A stretch of 64,000 nt of DNA from Pseudomonas versuta. GTDB lineage: Bacteria; Pseudomonadota; Gammaproteobacteria; Pseudomonadales; Pseudomonadaceae. Under the pieces are notes generated by a model. The model was not told the origin of the DNA. It worked only from the letters and a program-made list of their open reading frames with translations, and did no database searches. Both the position numbers and the translations under genes were made by a program. The DNA lies in the NCBI RefSeq assembly GCF_001294575.1, contig NZ_CP012676.1:2170001-2234000 (forward strand), in the 5' to 3' direction. How positions within the stretch are numbered: position 1 is the first letter of the stretch; every line of letters begins with the position of its first letter. Shown piece by piece: positions 16,509-25,889 of the stretch.

Positions 16509-16524
16509 CTGTATGAATATACAG
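16509..16524. promoter_or_regulatory. LexA (SOS) box of umuDC
   Basis: CTGTATGAATATACAG is a full match to the LexA consensus CTGT-N8-ACAG with an alternating AT centre. It lies 20 bp upstream of umuD. Confidence 0.93.
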
Positions 16525-17153
16525 TTAACTGCCTAGAGCGAATCCGGTCAATTGCTCAGGCCGACATTTCGACGGATGGGCCATAACCGCTCAGCGGGCA
16601 TGGCAGCGTTGAAGCCCCCCCACAACCCAGAGCGCTGACAAGGCGGCTCGAACCCCCAAATGACACGGAACAACCGAATAACGCCCCCATATCACCTATC
16701 GATACTAAGTACGAACGCCCAAACTTAATGCATTGAATAAGTACAGTGAGTTATTAACGTGCGCTCAAGAGCATATCCATATGACCGAACAGTTACCCGT
16801 CAATTACCGCTTATCGCTGCAGATATTCTTCAAGAGCGGAACAGTGGTGCCAAATTGATATCACCTTAACTTAGGCCATTCAAATGAGCGTTTAACTTCT
16901 AACTGCCATGCCTCGCACAAGTTGATGACTGGCAGCACAGCAGCCTGCCTGAAGGAGGCCAGCCCAAAGCCGTCAACCCGTCTACCCCGCCCTGCGCACC
17001 CCTGTCACCACAGAAACGAAGGTTTCAAAAAATTAGCCGCTGTGTTAGGCCCCCTGGCAGTCAAAAACCCACTGAACACACTGAAAACCAAGGGAAAATG
17101 CAATGCAGCGCAATACCATGGGGCTGCCTGCATGACATTTCCCAGTCCGAAAA

Positions 17154-17169
17154 TGTTATTTTTAGTCAG
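17154..17169 (+). promoter_or_regulatory. EPS-locus motif, copy 1 (TGTTATTTTTAGTCAG)
   Basis: Matches TGTTATwwAnnGTCnG except for T at the ninth position. Copy 1 and copy 2 start exactly 32 bp apart, about three helical turns, so two bound proteins would lie on one face of the DNA. Confidence 0.5.
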
Positions 17170-17185
17170 GAATAAGAAGATGAAA

Positions 17186-17201
17186 TGTTATTTATTGTCC
17201 G
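17186..17201 (+). promoter_or_regulatory. EPS-locus motif, copy 2 (TGTTATTTATTGTCCG)
   Basis: Second tandem copy upstream of the wzb-wzc operon, same strand as the four other copies at 17154, 27892, 33612 and 35187. Confidence 0.5.
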
Positions 17202-17496
17202 CCAATAAAGATTGAAAACGCCTATATATAGCGTCTGCTGGCCCGTGCGGTATATAAAGGTTGATATTGCCAACCCTTCGCAGTTAATATTTTCGCATCT
17301 ACAAGTTCACACCGCCCTTTTATCAGCATTAAAAGAGGGGCAACTGTTGCCTCCCACAGGCCATTGACCCATCAAACATGATGTGCGCATAGCCCTTATT
17401 GGCGGACACAGCCCATTTCCGAGAATGGAAATAGCGGACGTGACGATAGTTAAGTGCTCTCGCCGGCTGAGCATGTTTGGCACAAAGGAAGCTGCC

Positions 17497-17937
17497 TTGT
17501 TTAAACGAATCATGATCGTCTGCGTCGGCAATATTTGTCGCAGCCCCACCGCAGAACATCTCCTGCGGGTCGCCCTTGCACCCTCCGACATCGTCGTGAG
17601 CTCCGCAGGGCTTGGCGCACTCAAAAATAAACCCATCGAAGCAACCGCGCGCTCAATTCTTGAGGAGCACGGGCACGTCCTGAGCGACCACAGCGGCCGC
17701 CAATTGAACTCTGCGCTGATCAACGAGTCTGACCTCATCCTCGTGATGGAGAAAAACCACATTGACGGCGTGCTGAGCATTGCCCCCGAAGCACGAGGCA
17801 AAGTATTCCTGCTGGGCAAATGGCAAGACAACCGCGAAATCCCCGACCCATACCGTCAAGGCAAGCCTGCCTTTGTGCACGCGTATGCGCTGATCGATGC
17901 CGCCGTAAATGCATGGGCCCAGCGGATTAAACGCTGA
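17497..17937 (+). CDS. wzb: Low-molecular-weight protein-tyrosine phosphatase (Wzb)
   Basis: Cytoplasmic phosphatase that removes tyrosine phosphates from the partner kinase Wzc, cycling it during polysaccharide assembly. Active-site P-loop VCVGNICRSP (CxxxxxR-S) at residues 7-16 and catalytic Asp in EIPDPYRQG near the C-terminus. A TTG codon at 17497 is chosen as start: AAAGGAAG is positioned 8 bp ahead and the resulting 146-aa protein aligns end to end with Wzb, whereas the ATGs at 17383 and 17473 add unrelated residues. First gene of the exopolysaccharide locus, 40 bp before wzc. Confidence 0.88.
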   Translation: MFKRIMIVCVGNICRSPTAEHLLRVALAPSDIVVSSAGLGALKNKPIEATARSILEEHGHVLSDHSGRQLNSALINESDLILVMEKNHIDGVLSIAPEARGKVFLLGKWQDNREIPDPYRQGKPAFVHAYALIDAAVNAWAQRIKR

Positions 17938-17977
17938 GCTATTTTTCGAATTATCTGTGAAGAAAAAGAATCGACTT

Positions 17978-20206
17978 ATGCAGCAAGCACCCGTGACAAA
18001 GCCCCACGACCAAGAAGACGATAGTGACGACATTGACCTGATGGGTCTGCTGGGCACCCTGCTCGATCATAAATGGTTGATCGCAGGTGTGACCGGGGCG
18101 TTTATGGCTGCGGGGGTTGCCTACGCCCTGCTGGCTACACCGGTGTACCAAGCGAATGCGCTGATCCAGGTTGAAGCCAAGAAGAATGATCCACTGGGGT
18201 TTTCTGATATCGGCAGCATGCTGGGTAAAGAGTCTCCATCGGCCACAGAAATTGAGCTGATCAAGTCACGTACAAATATCGGCGCAGCAATTGATAACCT
18301 GCAACTGGATATCGAGGTTGAGCCCAACTACTTCCCATTGATCGGCGAATTTATAGCGCGACGCTTTACACCCTCTGCGGAAAACAACGTAGCGAGCCCG
18401 CTGCTTGGAATGAACAGTTTTGCTTGGGGCGGTGAGCAACTAAAGCTTGCCCAATTAGAATTGCCTAAAGAGTTGCTAGGCGAAGAGCTGAGCCTGGTCA
18501 CCGGTGAAGCAGGAAGCTTTAGTCTATTCGATGAAGACAACAACTTATTGATCAAAGGCCAAGTGGGGCAGAGCTACAGCCAAAATGGCATCAGCATTCA
18601 GGTTGAAGTGCTTAAGGCAAACCCTGGCACTACCTTCAGTGTGACCCGCTACCCACGTCTGACAACAATTTTACGTTACCAGAAAGTACTGGACGTCTCA
18701 GAGCGCGGCAAAGAGTCCGGCATGATCGGAATAGCCCTTGAGAGCGAAGAACCCGATATTGCAATCAATACCCTGAATGAAATCGCACGCCTTTATGTGC
18801 AGCAAAATATTGAGCGTACTTCCGCAGAAGCAGCACAAAGCTTAGGCTTCCTCAAAGATCAAATACCGCAAGTGCGCAAGGATCTTGAAAAAGCCGAAAA
18901 CGCATTAAATCAGTTTCAGATACGCAGCAAGTCTATCGACATCAGTCTCGAAGCCAAGGCCATCCTTGACCAGATCGTCGCACTTGATACCAGCATATCA
19001 ACCCTGAAGCTGCAGCAGGCCGAGATGGACCGTAAGTTCACTCCCCAGCACCCAGCTTATCGAGCATTAATGGGGCAACTCGCAGAGCTGACAGGTAAAC
19101 AGCAGCGCTTAGCAAAACAAGTCGAAGGCTTACCTACAACCCAGCAAGAACTGCTAAGTCTGACCCGCGATTTAAAAGTCAGCACAGAAATTTATACCCA
19201 ACTGCTTAATAAGTCTCAGGAACTGGATGTGATGCGTGCCGGTGCTGTTGGCAACGTTCGCCTGATAGATACCGCAGATGTGGACCTGCGCAATCCGGTA
19301 AAACCGAAAAAAGCATTGATCGTGCTAATGGCAACTCTCTTAGGCGCTTTTTTGGCCATTGGTTATGTGCTATTTCGCAAAGCACTCAACCGTGGTGTTC
19401 AAAATCCGGATGACATCGAAAAACTAGGTTTACCGGTATATGCGTCTATTCCTTTCAGCTCCTTGCAAAAAGTTGAGGACGAAAAAAGTCCTGGCGGTCG
19501 CGGGACACGTATCACCCCGCTACTGGCGAGCAGTCATCCAACTGATCTTGCAATTGAAGGGCTACGCAGCCTGCGTACCAGCCTGCACTTCGCAATGCTG
19601 GAAGCAAATAACAACCGACTGATGATTTCTGGCCCTAGCCCTAAAGTCGGTAAATCTTTCGTTTCCGCCAACCTTGCGGCAGTTATTGCACAATCTGGCC
19701 AACGCGTATTGCTGGTCGATGTAGATATGCGCAAAGGCTATATCCACAAAATGTTTGGTATCCCGGTAGATAACGGCCTTTCTGATCTGCTGGCCAAACG
19801 CTGCGACCTCGATACGGCAACACACAAAACAGACATAGAAAACCTCGACGTGATCGGGCGCGGGCAAGTTCCGCCGAATCCGTCCGAATTACTGATGCAC
19901 AAAAACTTTAGCGAGTTCCTGGATCAGATCAGTGCAAGGTACGACCAAGTGATTCTCGATACTCCGCCGTTTCTGGCAGTGACCGACGCTGCAATTGTCG
20001 GTCGACAATCTGGCACGAACCTGATTGTGACCCGCTTTGAGCTAAATCCGGCGCGTGAAGTTGAATTGACCATGCGACGCTTTGCACAGAATGGAATTGA
20101 ACTTAAAGGCGCTATTTTTAATGGCGTCGAAAAACGCGCATCAGCCAAATATGGCTATGGCGCATATGGTTATTATAACTACGAGTACAAGTCTGACAGC
20201 GTTTAA
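17978..20206 (+). CDS. wzc: Polysaccharide co-polymerase/BY-kinase (Wzc)
   Basis: Inner-membrane chain-length regulator and tyrosine autokinase, 742 aa. Wzz domain at about residues 18-110 with TM1 (KWLIAGVTGAFMAAGVAY); long periplasmic coiled coil at 280-400; TM2 at about 445-463. Cytoplasmic BY-kinase domain: Walker A GPSPKVGKSFVSANLA, Walker A' VLLVDVDMRKG, Walker B VILDTPPF. The C-terminus is the expected tyrosine cluster (YGYGAYGYYNYEYKS), the autophosphorylation tail. Start at 17978 (MQQAPVTK) gives the usual N-terminus; the frame remains open upstream into wzb. Followed by an intrinsic terminator, so wzb-wzc may be transcribed separately from the rest. Confidence 0.93.
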   Translation: MQQAPVTKPHDQEDDSDDIDLMGLLGTLLDHKWLIAGVTGAFMAAGVAYALLATPVYQANALIQVEAKKNDPLGFSDIGSMLGKESPSATEIELIKSRTNIGAAIDNLQLDIEVEPNYFPLIGEFIARRFTPSAENNVASPLLGMNSFAWGGEQLKLAQLELPKELLGEELSLVTGEAGSFSLFDEDNNLLIKGQVGQSYSQNGISIQVEVLKANPGTTFSVTRYPRLTTILRYQKVLDVSERGKESGMIGIALESEEPDIAINTLNEIARLYVQQNIERTSAEAAQSLGFLKDQIPQVRKDLEKAENALNQFQIRSKSIDISLEAKAILDQIVALDTSISTLKLQQAEMDRKFTPQHPAYRALMGQLAELTGKQQRLAKQVEGLPTTQQELLSLTRDLKVSTEIYTQLLNKSQELDVMRAGAVGNVRLIDTADVDLRNPVKPKKALIVLMATLLGAFLAIGYVLFRKALNRGVQNPDDIEKLGLPVYASIPFSSLQKVEDEKSPGGRGTRITPLLASSHPTDLAIEGLRSLRTSLHFAMLEANNNRLMISGPSPKVGKSFVSANLAAVIAQSGQRVLLVDVDMRKGYIHKMFGIPVDNGLSDLLAKRCDLDTATHKTDIENLDVIGRGQVPPNPSELLMHKNFSEFLDQISARYDQVILDTPPFLAVTDAAIVGRQSGTNLIVTRFELNPAREVELTMRRFAQNGIELKGAIFNGVEKRASAKYGYGAYGYYNYEYKSDSV

Positions 20207-20231
20207 TACGTCTGACTTTTCGAATATATTC

Positions 20232-20266
20232 GAGCACCCAACTAGTGAAGCGGTGCTCTCATTTTT
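20232..20266 (+). terminator. Intrinsic terminator after wzc
   Basis: Stem GAGCACC / GGTGCTC with a 13-base loop followed by TCATTTTT. It would end or attenuate transcription between wzc and wecB. Confidence 0.7.
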
Positions 20267-20284
20267 ACCGCAATACAAAATTCC

Positions 20285-20336
20285 TACAATCGTGCAGCTC
20301 TCAGGGACTAGCAAATAATCTTGGGGCGGTAGCATG
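20285..20336 (+). promoter_or_regulatory. Promoter -10 and ops/JUMPstart-like element before wecB
   Basis: TACAAT at 20285-20290 fits a sigma-70 -10 box, with only a T-rich weak -35. About 35 bp further, GGCGGTAGCATG (20325-20336) carries the RfaH ops core GGCGGTAG with its usual downstream GC-TG context. The preceding bases (CAGGGACTAGC at 20302-20312, then GGGGCGG) resemble the larger JUMPstart sequence of polysaccharide operons. It sits in the untranslated leader of a long operon, as expected for RfaH-dependent antitermination. Confidence 0.6.
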
Positions 20337-20493
20337 CCTAAACGGCCTGCTGAGGTAGCACAAAGTGGGCAATATGAGCTTATTGATTGTTAAAACCAAA
20401 CCTCGACTGAAATCAGTACGCGACTTAACCTGCGTACAGTCTCATGTAGTAATTCATTCTCAGATATCCGTCATATAACTCACGAGCACATTA

Positions 20494-21639
20494 ATGAAAC
20501 GTTCAATGAAAACCCTGTGTATTTTTGGTACTCGTCCTGAAGCCATTAAAATGGCCCCGCTCGTACTAGCACTGGCGGCAGACGAACGTTTCGAGGCCAA
20601 GGTCTGCGTTACAGGCCAGCACCGCGAAATGCTTGATCAGGTACTGGAATTATTTTCCATAACACCAGAATTTGACTTAGACATAATGAAGCCTGGGCAA
20701 GATCTCACAGGTGTAACAACTGCAATTTTGCAAGGCATGAAAGCTGTACTGGAAGAGTTCAAGCCGGATATTGTTTTGGTTCACGGGGATACGGCTACAA
20801 CATTTGCAGCGAGTCTTGCTGCTTACTACCAACAGATTCCAGTAGCGCACGTAGAGGCAGGTTTACGAACAGGCAACCTTTACTCTCCTTGGCCGGAGGA
20901 AGGGAATCGTAAACTCACAGGTGCATTGGCAAGAATAAATTTCGCCCCTACTGAAACTTCAAAAGATAACCTGCTGCGCGAAGGCATTTCCTCAGACAAT
21001 ATCGTAGTTACAGGTAATACAGTAATTGATGCTTTACTGGATGTTGTTAAGCGCCTCGATCAAGACTCAAAATTATTAGCACAGGCTGCTGCCCCCGCTG
21101 CTTTTCTAGACCCAACTCGTAAACTGGTCCTGGTAACCGGCCATCGCCGTGAAAGCTTTGGAGATGGATTCGAACGCATCTGCCACGCGCTGATAGAAGT
21201 AGCTCAACAACATCCAGAAGTAGATATTGTATACCCTGTGCACTTAAATCCTAATGTACGCGAACCCGTAAATCGCCTACTAAATGGTATTAGAAATATA
21301 TATCTAATTGCACCTCTGGACTACCTGCCTTTCGTCCATATGATGACTCGCGCCCACATCATCTTGACTGACTCTGGTGGTATTCAGGAGGAAGCACCAT
21401 CGCTGGGTAAGCCTGTGCTGGTCATGCGTGAAACAACAGAGAGGCCAGAAGCAGTCTCAGCAGGTACAGTGAAACTGGTTGGAACTGACACAGCCGATAT
21501 TGTGCGCGAAATAAACCGTTTGCTGATAGACACAGCCGCTTATCGCGACATGAGTTATGCCCATAACCCGTATGGCGACGGCAATGCGTGTCAACGCATT
21601 TTAGAGGCGCTGATACATTATCACTCTGATGCAAAGTAA
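20494..21639 (+). CDS. wecB: UDP-GlcNAc 2-epimerase (non-hydrolysing)
   Basis: Converts UDP-GlcNAc to UDP-ManNAc in the cytoplasm. 381 aa. Signatures: [15 protein letters not shown] at the N-terminus, [36 protein letters not shown], and the C-terminal substrate loop [20 protein letters not shown], all typical of WecB/MnaA with the catalytic Asp, Glu and His residues. A second ATG four codons in is an alternative start. Pairs with wecC directly downstream to make UDP-ManNAcA. Confidence 0.95.
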   Translation: MKRSMKTLCIFGTRPEAIKMAPLVLALAADERFEAKVCVTGQHREMLDQVLELFSITPEFDLDIMKPGQDLTGVTTAILQGMKAVLEEFKPDIVLVHGDTATTFAASLAAYYQQIPVAHVEAGLRTGNLYSPWPEEGNRKLTGALARINFAPTETSKDNLLREGISSDNIVVTGNTVIDALLDVVKRLDQDSKLLAQAAAPAAFLDPTRKLVLVTGHRRESFGDGFERICHALIEVAQQHPEVDIVYPVHLNPNVREPVNRLLNGIRNIYLIAPLDYLPFVHMMTRAHIILTDSGGIQEEAPSLGKPVLVMRETTERPEAVSAGTVKLVGTDTADIVREINRLLIDTAAYRDMSYAHNPYGDGNACQRILEALIHYHSDAK

Positions 21640-21693
21640 TTCCGCACCCCTATTCATCACCAATTAGTAATCAATCTCTGTCAAGGATGCTCC

Positions 21694-22956
21694 ATGCCTT
21701 TTACAACCATTTCTGTCATTGGTCTCGGCTATATCGGTTTACCCACCGCAGCAGTTTTTGCATCGCGCAAAAAAAAGGTTATCGGAGTTGACGTCAATCA
21801 GAAAGCAGTCGACATTATTAATCGCGGGCAAATTCATATTGTTGAGCCAGATCTGGACATGGTTGTTCATGCCGCTGTGACTGAAGGTTACTTGCGCGCA
21901 ACGACTCAACCAGAGCCCGCAGATGCCTTTCTCATTGCCGTACCTACACCTTTCAAAGACGACTACGAACCAGATCTTGGATATATTGAATCCGCCAGCA
22001 AAAGCATTGCCCCAGTACTTAAGAAGGGGGATCTTGTAATCCTTGAATCTACATCGCCAGTGGGTGCAACAGAGCAAATGTCAGCTTGGCTTTCCGAGGC
22101 ACGGCCAGATCTGACGTTTCCACAAACTCATGGCGAAGACTCAGACATTCGCATTGCTCACTGTCCAGAGCGTGTACTACCGGGGCATGTACTACAAGAA
22201 TTGGTACAGAATGACCGCGTAATTGGAGGTATGACTCCGAAGTGTTCAGCACTGGCGATTAGTCTGTATAAGATATTTGTACAAGGTGAGTGCATTGTCA
22301 CAAATGCTCGTACTGCAGAAATGTGCAAGCTCACCGAAAATAGTTCTCGTGATGTAAGTATCGCCTTTGCCAACGAACTTTCGATGATTTGTGACAAACT
22401 TGATATTAACGTCTGGGAATTAATACGCCTAGCCAATCGCCACCCTCGTGTAAACATCCTGCAACCTGGGCCAGGCGTAGGCGGTCATTGTATTGCAGTG
22501 GACCCTTGGTTTATTGTGAGTAAAACGCCGGAGCAGGCCCGCCTAATACGGACTGCGCGAGAAGTGAATGACAGCAAGCCTCTATGGGTAATAGAAAAAG
22601 TTAAAATTGCAGTCGCTGAATATCTGCAAGCCAACCCAAGTAAAACCTCAAAAGAAGTAACTATTGCTTGTTTTGGATTGGCGTTCAAGCCTGATATAGA
22701 CGATCTGCGAGAAAGTCCTGCTCTGTTCATCACTAAGAAGATTGCAGACACCCACCCAGGCAAAGTCATGGTTGTGGAACCTAATATCCAAACACTCCCT
22801 AACAACTTAAAGGATATACTCTCTTTAGTGGATATAGCCACAGCCCTTAAGACAGCAGATATTACGATAGTACTAGTTGACCATAAAGAATTTAAAGAGT
22901 CCAAATCAAAGTTTGCGTCCGCCACACACTTAATTGACACGCGCGGACTAATCTAA
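21694..22956 (+). CDS. wecC: UDP-N-acetyl-D-mannosamine dehydrogenase
   Basis: Oxidises UDP-ManNAc to UDP-ManNAcA with two NAD+. 420 aa. NAD-binding GLGYIGLPTAAVFA at residues 8-21; catalytic Cys in PGPGVGGHCIAVDPWF (about residue 264); C-terminal UDP-binding region FKPDIDDLRESPAL. AAGGA precedes the ATG. The gene is noticeably more AT-rich than the chromosome backbone, the beginning of the low-GC core of the locus. Confidence 0.95.
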   Translation: MPFTTISVIGLGYIGLPTAAVFASRKKKVIGVDVNQKAVDIINRGQIHIVEPDLDMVVHAAVTEGYLRATTQPEPADAFLIAVPTPFKDDYEPDLGYIESASKSIAPVLKKGDLVILESTSPVGATEQMSAWLSEARPDLTFPQTHGEDSDIRIAHCPERVLPGHVLQELVQNDRVIGGMTPKCSALAISLYKIFVQGECIVTNARTAEMCKLTENSSRDVSIAFANELSMICDKLDINVWELIRLANRHPRVNILQPGPGVGGHCIAVDPWFIVSKTPEQARLIRTAREVNDSKPLWVIEKVKIAVAEYLQANPSKTSKEVTIACFGLAFKPDIDDLRESPALFITKKIADTHPGKVMVVEPNIQTLPNNLKDILSLVDIATALKTADITIVLVDHKEFKESKSKFASATHLIDTRGLI

Positions 22957-23069
22957 ACAGCAGACAAGAACCCAAGGCCAAAGTTAAAATCTAACTTTGG
23001 CCATTATAAATACTTATGCAAACAAACAAACTCTAGAATTAAGCGCCATATAAAGATGAGAAGTATACA

Positions 23070-24146
23070 ATGCGTCACCTAATTCGGCTTTGCATAGACC
23101 AAGGGCTTTCTTCACTATCTCTTTTTATGTTCTCCATAACATTAGCCCGTGAATTTGGAGCAGCCGAGTTCTCAACCTATGCGGTCGCGCTAAGCACAAG
23201 CTTGATGGTAATGGCGATTTTCAATTCTGCATATATAGAACCTACAGCATTTAAAGATAGTGATGGTATATCTAGAAGAACCGTAGCCACAAAAATCTTG
23301 ACCCTAACATTAACAACATCTATTGCGTGTCTTTTCTTCATAGATAAAACACAATTTTTCTCGGTTTTTTCGTTCGTTGCAGGTAGTTCTACGCTGTATG
23401 CTGTAAGAAGAATTAAAGCATTGAACGGAGAGCAAAACAAACTCACCATAATATCCACAACCAGCTTCGCCTTGACAATTCTGGCACTATTGGTCCTTGA
23501 CTACAAACAGGCCCCACTTAGTTTGTGGCTAATTACTTATGGACTAATAGGCGTATCGTATATATTTTTCATCCCAGAAACTAAACACAAAAGTAAAACA
23601 TCACCACCTGCAGACTTTAAGAGCTTGTTTATAGCTATAATGTTCTGGGTATGCAGTAATTATTTTTTCTATTACCTCCCCGCTATTGGCCGAGCTGTCG
23701 AAGGCGGCCAGCTTAGAATCATATACACTTTGTTTATGCCTATACTTCAAGCAGGAACAATAGCGGGATCTATTTATATTTCTAAAAAATCCTCACGCAA
23801 AATAGTTCTCCCTGCAACAATATTCATCACTATCATTTACGGCCTAATGTTAATAGCAGTAGGACCTGACACCATATTTAAAATCACTAACATCCCAATA
23901 AGCAGAGTTGAATTACTATTTGCAACGATTATGGTCGTAGCTAATAGTAGTGCTGGATTGCAATCGATCTCTATGCGCATGCAAAATTGTGTAAAACCAC
24001 TCCTAGCCTCCAGCACCCTATCCGCCGCTGCGTTGATCTCGCTTGGATTCCTAGCTGACGACCTAAACAAGATTATGATGTGCATAACACTAAGCTTTTT
24101 ACTAAGCACTACTCTATCGCAAGCCATTAGGCACATGCAAAAGTGA
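23070..24146 (+). CDS. Wzx-like polysaccharide flippase candidate
   Basis: Very hydrophobic 358-aa protein with about ten predicted membrane segments and no catalytic motif. Position before a Wzy-like gene, AT-rich codon use, and MATE/PST-like N-terminus (LIRLCIDQGLSSLSLFMFS) make it the best candidate for the lipid-linked repeat-unit flippase. It is shorter than the usual 400-480 aa Wzx, and overall similarity is too low to name it firmly; a second transporter is not present in the locus. Its last codons overlap the next start (GTGA). Confidence 0.6.
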   Translation: MRHLIRLCIDQGLSSLSLFMFSITLAREFGAAEFSTYAVALSTSLMVMAIFNSAYIEPTAFKDSDGISRRTVATKILTLTLTTSIACLFFIDKTQFFSVFSFVAGSSTLYAVRRIKALNGEQNKLTIISTTSFALTILALLVLDYKQAPLSLWLITYGLIGVSYIFFIPETKHKSKTSPPADFKSLFIAIMFWVCSNYFFYYLPAIGRAVEGGQLRIIYTLFMPILQAGTIAGSIYISKKSSRKIVLPATIFITIIYGLMLIAVGPDTIFKITNIPISRVELLFATIMVVANSSAGLQSISMRMQNCVKPLLASSTLSAAALISLGFLADDLNKIMMCITLSFLLSTTLSQAIRHMQK

Positions 24147-25336
24147 AAATCTCAAAAATAATTACAGCCGCCATAGTTTTATTCTCATTTGACAGTCTCA
24201 TAAAAATCACATTTGACGACTTCAGAATCCATATATCACACTTACTTATACTTGGTGCGCTCTTATTGTGCACAATATCTTCGAAAAAATGGGCAGTACC
24301 GTATGCACGGAGCAACAAAACGATAATACTCTTACTTGCATACTTACTACTCCATGCATTTATTGCAACAGATCTAAAAACTTATGTAATAGTACTATCA
24401 TACTTCCTCCTAGCAGTGATAATGCATATAGCAATTTTCACATATTCGCAAAAAATAAATTTTAGCTACTTTTTCAAAATATCTCTTTTGATTTTAATTA
24501 TCACTGGATTAGCTCAATTTATATTGCAACATGTATTTAACTTTCAAATCTCACTCGGAGGCCTTTCAGAGGAATATTACAATAATGGTGGCAGCATTGT
24601 TGACCGCATGCGAGGATTATTCCTTGAGCCCAACTGGTACGGCCTCTACTTAGCGGCATGCCTAATAGGTTACATAACAACAACACGCGTCAGAAAAAAC
24701 CACACGTGGATTATATTGGCTTCCTTGATCTGCTTATACTTAAGCGGCAATCGGCTAACACTATATTTTTCGCTCATCTCTATCGCAGCTTTTTTCTACG
24801 AAAAGCACGCACACCGAATTCCAAGACTGGTACTTATATGCGCCTGTTTGGCACCTATAGCCTTTTTGATTGCATTAACCTTTAGTAGTTCTTTGTCAGA
24901 GTCATTTGGAGAAGACCGTTCTGCGTCAGCGAGAAGCGTAACAGCCCTAAAAACTGCGACCTACATGCAAAGTAACTTTTCCTTTCCGTCATTATTATTG
25001 GGGAATGGATTATCGACATGGGGAGAAATTTCCTTTCAAGCAAATCTATCCTCTCGTGCCGATTCCGAAAAAAGCAAAACTGCAAGAGACACTAGCGAAT
25101 CATATGTTATTTTGTTCGAACTCGGCATAATCGGCGCAATATTATTCCTTCTTGATTTTTATGCCGTATGCAACCTTTGCAAAAAAAGACCCGAAGGTTC
25201 ACAAATGATGATCCTGGCGTCTTTAATATTCAGCGCAGCATTTTATTATCCAATATTTTATTTTATGATGTATCTCGCACCATACTTCGCTGCCAGAACC
25301 TACTGCTCCTTAAGAAGTGGAGAACCCAATGTTTAA
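24143..25336 (+). CDS. wzy: Wzy-like O-antigen/EPS polymerase
   Basis: 397-aa inner-membrane protein with about ten transmembrane segments. The sequence RMRGLFLEPNWYGLYLAACL in the first half resembles the G-x-EPN motif region of Wzy/WaaL-type polymerases and a large periplasmic loop follows (about residues 250-320, SSSLSESFGEDRSASARSV). It starts with GTG overlapping the preceding stop and is strongly AT-rich. Predicted to polymerise repeat units in the periplasm; sequence alone does not separate Wzy from ligase, but cluster context favours Wzy. Confidence 0.75.
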   Translation: MKISKIITAAIVLFSFDSLIKITFDDFRIHISHLLILGALLLCTISSKKWAVPYARSNKTIILLLAYLLLHAFIATDLKTYVIVLSYFLLAVIMHIAIFTYSQKINFSYFFKISLLILIITGLAQFILQHVFNFQISLGGLSEEYYNNGGSIVDRMRGLFLEPNWYGLYLAACLIGYITTTRVRKNHTWIILASLICLYLSGNRLTLYFSLISIAAFFYEKHAHRIPRLVLICACLAPIAFLIALTFSSSLSESFGEDRSASARSVTALKTATYMQSNFSFPSLLLGNGLSTWGEISFQANLSSRADSEKSKTARDTSESYVILFELGIIGAILFLLDFYAVCNLCKKRPEGSQMMILASLIFSAAFYYPIFYFMMYLAPYFAARTYCSLRSGEPNV

Positions 25337-25889
25337 TCGCATAAGAGCCGACCTCGTTTTTATAGCTAAAAACAAAGGTTTAAACTGCAATCTCGTTAAT
25401 CACCTCAGATGTGCTCTTTCGCCCTCTTTCATTTGCTCTTCCCTTTATAGAACATCACACAAAATACACACACTAAAAATCCCGATACTTGCAAAAGTAT
25501 TCTGGTGGATCAATTTTATTTTATTCAAAGTCGACATTGACTACAGAGCAAAACTTTGCCTCGGGATATACATGCCTCACCCCATAGGTATTGTAATCGG
25601 AGACGGAGTGTACTCGTCTGCAAATTTAAAAATCATGCAAGGTAGTACTCTGGGGGGGAGTTTAGGACAGAGCGCCATATTTGATGGCACAACAATAAAG
25701 CAACCTCACTTTTTAGCTGATAGCTTTATTGGTATAAACTCAGTAATTGTCGGGCCACTTATTTTTGAGGACAGCATATTCGTTGCCGCCAACTCAACAA
25801 TAACAAAACAAATAGAGTCAGGTTTTTTATACGGATCAAACAAGCAAAAACCACTTAATACTCTCCACAAAGAGAGCCTTTTCATATGA
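25329..25889 (+). CDS. Serine-acetyltransferase-like (left-handed beta-helix) acetyltransferase
   Basis: 186-aa CysE/WcaB-like O-acetyltransferase. The hexapeptide helix carries the catalytic-His region MPHPIGIVIGDGVYSSANL and QGSTLGGS, equivalent to the HATGIVVG...QxVTLGG stretch of serine acetyltransferases. The ATG at 25329 has GGAG six bases upstream and is preferred to a GTG at 25317. It overlaps the wzy stop and shares an ATGA with the next gene. Inferred role: acetyl-CoA-dependent O-acetylation of a sugar in the repeat unit rather than cysteine synthesis. Confidence 0.8.
   Translation: MFNRIRADLVFIAKNKGLNCNLVNHLRCALSPSFICSSLYRTSHKIHTLKIPILAKVFWWINFILFKVDIDYRAKLCLGIYMPHPIGIVIGDGVYSSANLKIMQGSTLGGSLGQSAIFDGTTIKQPHFLADSFIGINSVIVGPLIFEDSIFVAANSTITKQIESGFLYGSNKQKPLNTLHKESLFI

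Larger units (their letters stand above)
16525..17496. other. Long leader/intergenic region in front of the exopolysaccharide locus
   Basis: About 970 bp without a convincing gene. The plus-strand frame 16922-17215 has no ribosome site or recognisable domain. The right half becomes AT-rich and holds two copies of the locus-specific motif (17154 and 17186). The main EPS promoter is probably here, giving a long untranslated leader. Confidence 0.6.

Noticed and set aside
16922..17215. 97-codon frame in the EPS leader
   Set aside because: Overlaps both regulatory motif copies, no ribosome site, odd composition.
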